Positions 60,213 to 64,000 of a stretch of DNA of 64,000 nucleotides are shown here, one piece after another (the stretch's first letter is position 1; each line of letters begins with the position of its first letter). The notes beneath the pieces are model-generated. The model was given only the letters and a program-made list of their open reading frames with translations, was not told the DNA's origin and ran no database searches. Source of the DNA: JBCCEJ01 sp039030335 (GTDB lineage: Bacteria; Pseudomonadota; Gammaproteobacteria; HK1); assembly GCA_039030335.1 (NCBI GenBank), contig JBCCEJ010000022.1:1-64000 (forward strand), written 5' to 3'. The translations under genes and the position numbers were made by a program.

Positions 60213-61397
60213 TCAGTCTCTGACGAAAAGTTCGCGGGGCACGTCAGCGAGCGGTTCAGCGGGCCCCTTGAGGCCCACCAGAATGCTCTCGGTGATTTCG
60301 AGCCCGAAGTCATCCAGCCAGAGCCCCGGCATGAAGTGAAACGTCATTCCGGGTTGCAGTTCCGTCTGGTCACTCGGCCGGATGCTGGCTGTGCGCTCAC
60401 CCCAGTCGGGCGGATAACTCAGTCCGATCGCGTATCCGCACCGGCCTTCGCGGCGGATCCCGGCCCGTTCGAGCACACCGTAGAAGGCGCGCGCGATGTC
60501 GCCGGTCGTGTTGCCGGCGCGTGCCGCGTCGAGGCCCGCCTCAACGCCGTCGAGCACGGCCCGTTCGGCATCGCGTACCCTCTGCGGTGGCTTGCCGAGG
60601 TAGGCCGTCCGGCAAAGCGGCAAATGGTAGCGGCGGTGCACGCCGGCGATCTCGAAGAAGGTCCCGGCTCCGCGTTCCAGCGGTTTGTCGTTCCATGTGA
60701 GATGCGCCGCCGTTGCATCCAGCCCGGTGGGTAGCAGCGGCACGATGGCCGGATAGTCGCCGCCGGCATCCGCGGTGCCGCGAATTGCAGTCCTGTAGAT
60801 CTCGGCGACGAGGTCGTTCTTGCGTACACCCGGCGCAAAACGCGCCCGGATTTCGGCGTGCATCAATTCGACGATACGTGCGGCTTTGCGCATCAGCGCA
60901 ATCTCCGCTGGGGATTTGATGATTCGCTGCCAGTTGACGAGCGCGGTCGCGTCTTGCCACCGAACGTCGGGTAGTTCCGTCTTCAGAGTCTCCCAGGCGG
61001 CCGCCGAGAAGTAGTAGTTCTCCATCTCGACGCCGATGCGGCTCCGCTCCAGCCCGCGGGCCTTCAGCGCATTCGCGAGATCCTGCATCGGATGGCGTTC
61101 GGTCGACTGCACGAAGTCATCGTGGTACCCGAGAATGTGGTCTTCATCCATGTAGACGGTCCGTCGCGCGCCAGCCGCATCCATGTTCCGGCCCCACCAC
61201 AACGGTTCGTCATCCAGCGTTAGGACGACGCCCTGGTGGACGTAGAACGACCAGCCGTCGTAACCCGTCAGCCACGCCATGTTCGACGGGTCGCTTACCA
61301 GCAGCGCGTCGAGGCCGGCCTCCGCCATCGCCGTGCGCGTGTTGGCAAGCCGTGCCGCGTACTCGTTTCGAGTGAACGGCAAGTCGACGTCTGGCAT
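60213..61397 (-). CDS. doeA: Ectoine hydrolase (M24 family)
   Basis: The protein is about 394 residues; I prefer the ATG at 61397 because it is 9 nt from GGAGG, although the ATG at 61403 is in frame. The sequence VSDPSNMAWLTGYDGWSFYVHQ, then YVQSTERHPM, EMENYYFSAAAWETL, GGDYPAIVPLLPTG and YPPDWGERTASIRP closely follows known DoeA proteins. DoeA opens the ectoine ring to N-acetyl-L-2,4-diaminobutyrate, so this gene supports osmolyte catabolism. The family is related to creatinase/prolidase. Confidence 0.92.
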   Translation of the reverse strand: MPDVDLPFTRNEYAARLANTRTAMAEAGLDALLVSDPSNMAWLTGYDGWSFYVHQGVVLTLDDEPLWWGRNMDAAGARRTVYMDEDHILGYHDDFVQSTERHPMQDLANALKARGLERSRIGVEMENYYFSAAAWETLKTELPDVRWQDATALVNWQRIIKSPAEIALMRKAARIVELMHAEIRARFAPGVRKNDLVAEIYRTAIRGTADAGGDYPAIVPLLPTGLDATAAHLTWNDKPLERGAGTFFEIAGVHRRYHLPLCRTAYLGKPPQRVRDAERAVLDGVEAGLDAARAGNTTGDIARAFYGVLERAGIRREGRCGYAIGLSYPPDWGERTASIRPSDQTELQPGMTFHFMPGLWLDDFGLEITESILVGLKGPAEPLADVPRELFVRD

Positions 61398-61468
61398 CAG
61401 CATTCCCCTCCGGGTTTCGGACTGCTAGCCTATTTGCATTATCGTATCGAGCCATAAGGAGCCACACA

Positions 61469-61867
61469 GTGGCAAGCGACACCGACGGCATGCGGGAAAT
61501 TCGCATGGACGCCGACAATCTGTACATCGAAGAGATGATCACGGACATGGCGGCGGGCTCGATCCGGCGGCTCACGCCGATCAACGCTGATGGGAGCGCC
61601 GACACGACGCGCCCGATCGTTTTCATGGGACAGGCGCAGGTGTTATCTGCGATGGGACCGTTGCCGCTTACTTTCGCACTGGAAGCTGAAGACCTGGCAG
61701 GCGCCGTTGAGATGTTCGCGGACGCCGCTGAAGAGGCCGTCAAGAAGATGGTCGAGGAGCTGAAAGAAATGCAGCGCCAGCAGGCTTCGCAGATCGTCGT
61801 CCCAGGTGCCGGCGGCGCTCCGCCGATGCCCGGTGCACCCGGCGGCGGGCGGTTCCAGCTCCGCTAG
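61469..61867 (+). CDS. Conserved-looking protein of unknown function
   Basis: This 132-residue protein starts at GTG after AAGGAG. The body has acidic and hydrophobic blocks (NLYIEEMITDMAAGSIRRLTPI) and a helix EMFADAAEEAVKKMVEELKEMQRQQ. The tail is rich in Gly/Pro (GAGGAPPMPGAPGGGRFQLR). I do not recognise the family. No signal peptide or membrane segment is visible, so it is probably cytosolic. Confidence 0.7.
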   Translation: MASDTDGMREIRMDADNLYIEEMITDMAAGSIRRLTPINADGSADTTRPIVFMGQAQVLSAMGPLPLTFALEAEDLAGAVEMFADAAEEAVKKMVEELKEMQRQQASQIVVPGAGGAPPMPGAPGGGRFQLR

Positions 61868-61874
61868 GTCATGA

Positions 61875-61913
61875 GCGGCGCGCTGATACGGCGCCGCGTC
61901 AGCTTCCGTTTTT
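61875..61913. terminator. Hairpin with T-run between convergent genes
   Basis: GCGGCGC at 61875-61881 pairs with GCGCCGC at 61891-61897. An alternative GCTGA/TCAGC stem leads to TTTTT at 61909-61913. It lies between the unknown gene and the convergent SbmA-like gene. Confidence 0.6.
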
Positions 61914-61931
61914 GTTGACCGCGGTGGTCAC

Positions 61932-63149
61932 TCAGGCAATCACGGCTTCCCCGGCGTAGATGTTCTGCTCGAAGGCCCGCAGGCGTTTGTGTACGGACAT
62001 CAGCTCGACGATGCGCGTCCACGAGTTGGCCAGGAACTGGAATGCGTTCTCGACCTGATTGAATGCGTTCAGGATCTGCTGAAACACGCCGAACGTGATG
62101 ACCCCGGTGACGATCGTCGGGCCGAGGGCGATGAACGGTATGAACGTGGCTCCTTGCAGGTACGCATAGCGGGCTACGTTGAAGTACAGGTAGTGGAAGA
62201 AATAGCGGAAGTAGAACTCGCGCAGATTATCGAATAACTGCGTAGCGGTTGGTGGGTCCGCACGGCCATGATCGTCTTCCCCATAGACCAGTTCCTTCCG
62301 GTAGGCTGCCTCCACTTTCTGGTTCTCGAACTCCAGCCCCGGCAGCTTGAAGCCAACCGCCGCCAGCACCACGGTGCCAAGTGCTGCCGACAGGATCGCG
62401 AGATACACGAGACCTTGTGACACATCGCCGAGCACAGGGTATTCGGTGACTTTTTCGGACAAGGTCCAAAGCAGGGGCAGGAACGCGATGAGCGTCATCA
62501 CCGAGCGCACGAAGCTCAATCCGAGCGTTTCCATGATCGCGGCAAATTTTTGGGTGTCTTCCTGAATGCGCTGCGAAGCGCCTTCGACGTTTCTCAGGAT
62601 CGGCCAGAACGACATGTAGTAGTCGTTCATTGCTTTGCGCCACCTGAACAGGTAGTGAGACGTAAAGAAGTCGAGTGCCACCAGAAACGTGATGTAGGGG
62701 ACAAGCACATACATCGCGGTGAGCAACTGGTCGTAGTAGTCGGCCAGCGTGACGGTTTCGGGTTTCGTGAGTGCCCGCTGGATAAGGTCGTAGAAGTTGC
62801 CGTACCAGGTGTTCAGGAACACGCTGATCTGGACGCTGGCGTACGTTGAAAGCACCAGCCCTGTCGACCCGACAACAGACCACCAGTACCACTGATCGCG
62901 GCCCAGGAAGGCCCAGAGAACGCAAAACGTTGCCCCGGTCATGATGATGAACTGGTAGGTCCAGACCTTCTCCGGTGTGAAGAACGGCCGCCGTCCGCCC
63001 TCACCCGACTCGAGATTGAGTCCGGCACCAATATTGATCAGTTCGCCCAGCGCGTCGCCGACGGTAAACCAGACGAGAAACGACAGCGCCGTCCAGCCCA
63101 ATGCGGACAGAAAAAACACCTTGGGATTGGGAAAGAAAGATCGGAACAT
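61932..63149 (-). CDS. sbmA: SbmA/BacA-type peptide transporter
   Basis: The ATG at 63149 gives 405 residues, matching the length of SbmA. Family features are visible: FPNPKVFFLSALGWTAL at the start and a QISVFLNTWYGNFYDLIQRAL motif. FRWRKAMNDYY, the loop IQEDTQKFA and a C-terminal INAFNQVENAFQFLANSWT helix follow. SbmA imports microcins, bleomycin and proline-rich peptides by proton-coupled transport across the inner membrane. Notably, microcin J25, a lasso peptide, enters E. coli via SbmA; a lasso cluster lies 20 kb away, but no functional link is shown. Confidence 0.93.
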   Translation of the reverse strand: MFRSFFPNPKVFFLSALGWTALSFLVWFTVGDALGELINIGAGLNLESGEGGRRPFFTPEKVWTYQFIIMTGATFCVLWAFLGRDQWYWWSVVGSTGLVLSTYASVQISVFLNTWYGNFYDLIQRALTKPETVTLADYYDQLLTAMYVLVPYITFLVALDFFTSHYLFRWRKAMNDYYMSFWPILRNVEGASQRIQEDTQKFAAIMETLGLSFVRSVMTLIAFLPLLWTLSEKVTEYPVLGDVSQGLVYLAILSAALGTVVLAAVGFKLPGLEFENQKVEAAYRKELVYGEDDHGRADPPTATQLFDNLREFYFRYFFHYLYFNVARYAYLQGATFIPFIALGPTIVTGVITFGVFQQILNAFNQVENAFQFLANSWTRIVELMSVHKRLRAFEQNIYAGEAVIA

Positions 63150-63461
63150 GCCGGGGTCGCCTTGTGTCGAATTTGGAGCGTTTCGCGGCGGTAGCCTCTG
63201 GACATGCCTGCCGGCGTATGCACGCTGAGCGTACTGACCGGATCGCGAACAGCTGGGTGCAGACAGCCGGGCCGGCTGGTGCAAGTCGTAAACCTGGGGG
63301 GATTAGACGCGCGCAATGGTAACAGGGTTCACGGATCGGCCCCGGAAAGTCCGATTACGATTTTGTAACGCGCCCGCCTTCGCGTGTCTGAGCGATCCGG
63401 CAACCCTTGGGATGCCGCTCGCCTGGCACTGCGCGAGCTCCCCACCAATGAAGCAACACCA
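63150..63461. other. Intergenic stretch without a recognisable gene
   Basis: This region separates the divergent SbmA-like and M20 genes and must hold both promoters. I see no clear operator or small gene. A GTG at 63384 is in frame with the M20 gene but lies too far upstream for the family. Confidence 0.4.
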
Positions 63462-64000
63462 ATGACGAACCCGCTACTGGCCGAGGCATGGTCGCTGAAC
63501 GATGAGGTCGTCCGGCTCCGGCGACGCATCCACCAGTTCCCGGAACTCGGCAACCATCTGCCATTAACGCGCGCCGCCGTCCTCGAAAGCCTGAACGGTC
63601 TCGATATAGACGTGCACCTGTCGAACGCGACGAGCGGCGTGGTCGCCATCATGCGCGGTGCGCATAGCGGTCCGACCCTGCTCCTGCGTGGCGACATGGA
63701 TGCGCTGCCGATGCCTGAACATACCGGTTTGTCGTTTGCATCCGAGCACGAAGGCTGTATGCATGCCTGCGGCCACGACGCGCACACGGCCATGCTGACG
63801 GGGGCCGTCAAGCTGCTCGCGCGCCGCCGCTCGGAACTGCACGGGAACGTGGTTTTCATGTTTCAGCCGGGTGAAGAAGGGCCGGGTGGCGCGGGACCGA
63901 TGATCGAAGAAGGGCTGCTCGACGTTGCCGGCAAGGCGGATGCCGCGTTTGCCATTCACATCTTCCCCAATCTCACAGCGGGGCATGTCATGACGCGGCC
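63462..64000 (+). CDS. M20 amidohydrolase, 5' part, cut by the window end
   Basis: Only the first 179 codons are present, starting at ATG 63462. The segment RLRRRIHQFPELG, then LLLRGDMDALPMPEHTG, HACGHDAHTAMLTGA and FMFQPGEEGPGGAGPMIEEG are the M20D amidohydrolase metal and catalytic motifs (IAA-amino-acid hydrolase / N-acyl aminoacylase type). It may cleave N-acyl amino acids. Confidence 0.9.
   Translation, partial: MTNPLLAEAWSLNDEVVRLRRRIHQFPELGNHLPLTRAAVLESLNGLDIDVHLSNATSGVVAIMRGAHSGPTLLLRGDMDALPMPEHTGLSFASEHEGCMHACGHDAHTAMLTGAVKLLARRRSELHGNVVFMFQPGEEGPGGAGPMIEEGLLDVAGKADAAFAIHIFPNLTAGHVMTR

Noticed and set aside
61932..63149. SbmA-like transporter as part of the lasso system
   Set aside because: It is 20 kb away with unrelated operons between; the microcin J25 link is family knowledge only.

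Overview
The window is 64 kb of GC-rich, densely coding DNA with no rRNA, tRNA, CRISPR array, transposase or phage gene that I can see. The best guess at the host is a free-living or host-associated gammaproteobacterium. A full-length RapA/HepA RNA-polymerase-recycling ATPase, an OxyR-AhpC-AhpF module and RhlE all fit this, but nothing here fixes a genus. The accessory enzymes are largely aerobic: two PhyH-type dioxygenases, a TauD-type dioxygenase, a thiol-dioxygenase-like cupin, and flavin and GMC oxidoreductases. With the hydantoinase, agmatinase and ectoine-hydrolase genes they suggest a heterotroph living on amino acids, nitrogenous compounds and osmolytes.

Layout. 1-1.4 kb: the 3' part of a GrdB-like gene read through an in-frame UGA (selenocysteine), then a TatD-like hydrolase. 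1.5-4.8 kb: ahpF, ahpC and divergent oxyR (peroxide defence). 4.9-6.5 kb: an EthD-type protein and a carboxymuconolactone-decarboxylase-like protein. 7.0-9.4 kb: an SxtJ / DUF5989 / carbamoyltransferase cassette. 9.6-18.3 kb: a nitroreductase and a minus-strand run of TIM-barrel protein, class-V aminotransferase, hydantoinase B and A, an Asp/Glu-racemase-like enzyme and a TauD dioxygenase. 18.6-24.1 kb: TspO, DUF4149, agmatinase, SDR, ChaC, enoyl-CoA hydratase, GST. 24.2-26.1 kb: an RRM protein and RhlE. 26.3-36.1 kb: catabolic oxidoreductases, dioxygenases and an N-carbamoyl-amino-acid hydrolase. 36.2-39.1 kb: rapA. 39.2-43.0 kb: a lasso-peptide cluster on the minus strand. 43.2-44.4 kb: a second UGA-decoded selenoprotein, AhpD-like. 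44.4-47.4 kb: a family 2 glycosyltransferase and a YfhO-like membrane protein. 47.4-57.9 kb: a seven-gene MoxR/Bat operon. 58.1-61.4 kb: a DHDPS-family gene, then an ectoine-hydrolase/M20-deacetylase pair. 61.5-64.0 kb: a conserved unknown, an SbmA-like transporter and a partial M20 amidohydrolase.

The two most notable points are as follows. (1) Two genes 43 kb apart each carry an in-frame UGA exactly at a redox-motif cysteine position (U-x-x-C at 177-179 and C-x-x-U at 43984-43986). Each UGA is followed by a short hairpin with nearly the same loop (CGTGA and CGTGC) at a distance suited to a bacterial SECIS. Ordinary gene calling splits or truncates both genes. (2) The lasso cluster encodes, in transcription order, a PqqD-type leader-binding protein, a transglutaminase-like leader peptidase, an asparagine-synthetase-like cyclase, a 58-residue precursor ending in Ser, and an HprK-like kinase. 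This gene set predicts a two-cysteine lasso peptide phosphorylated at its C-terminal serine. The cluster and the seleno-AhpD gene are divergent and share a 250-bp intergenic region.
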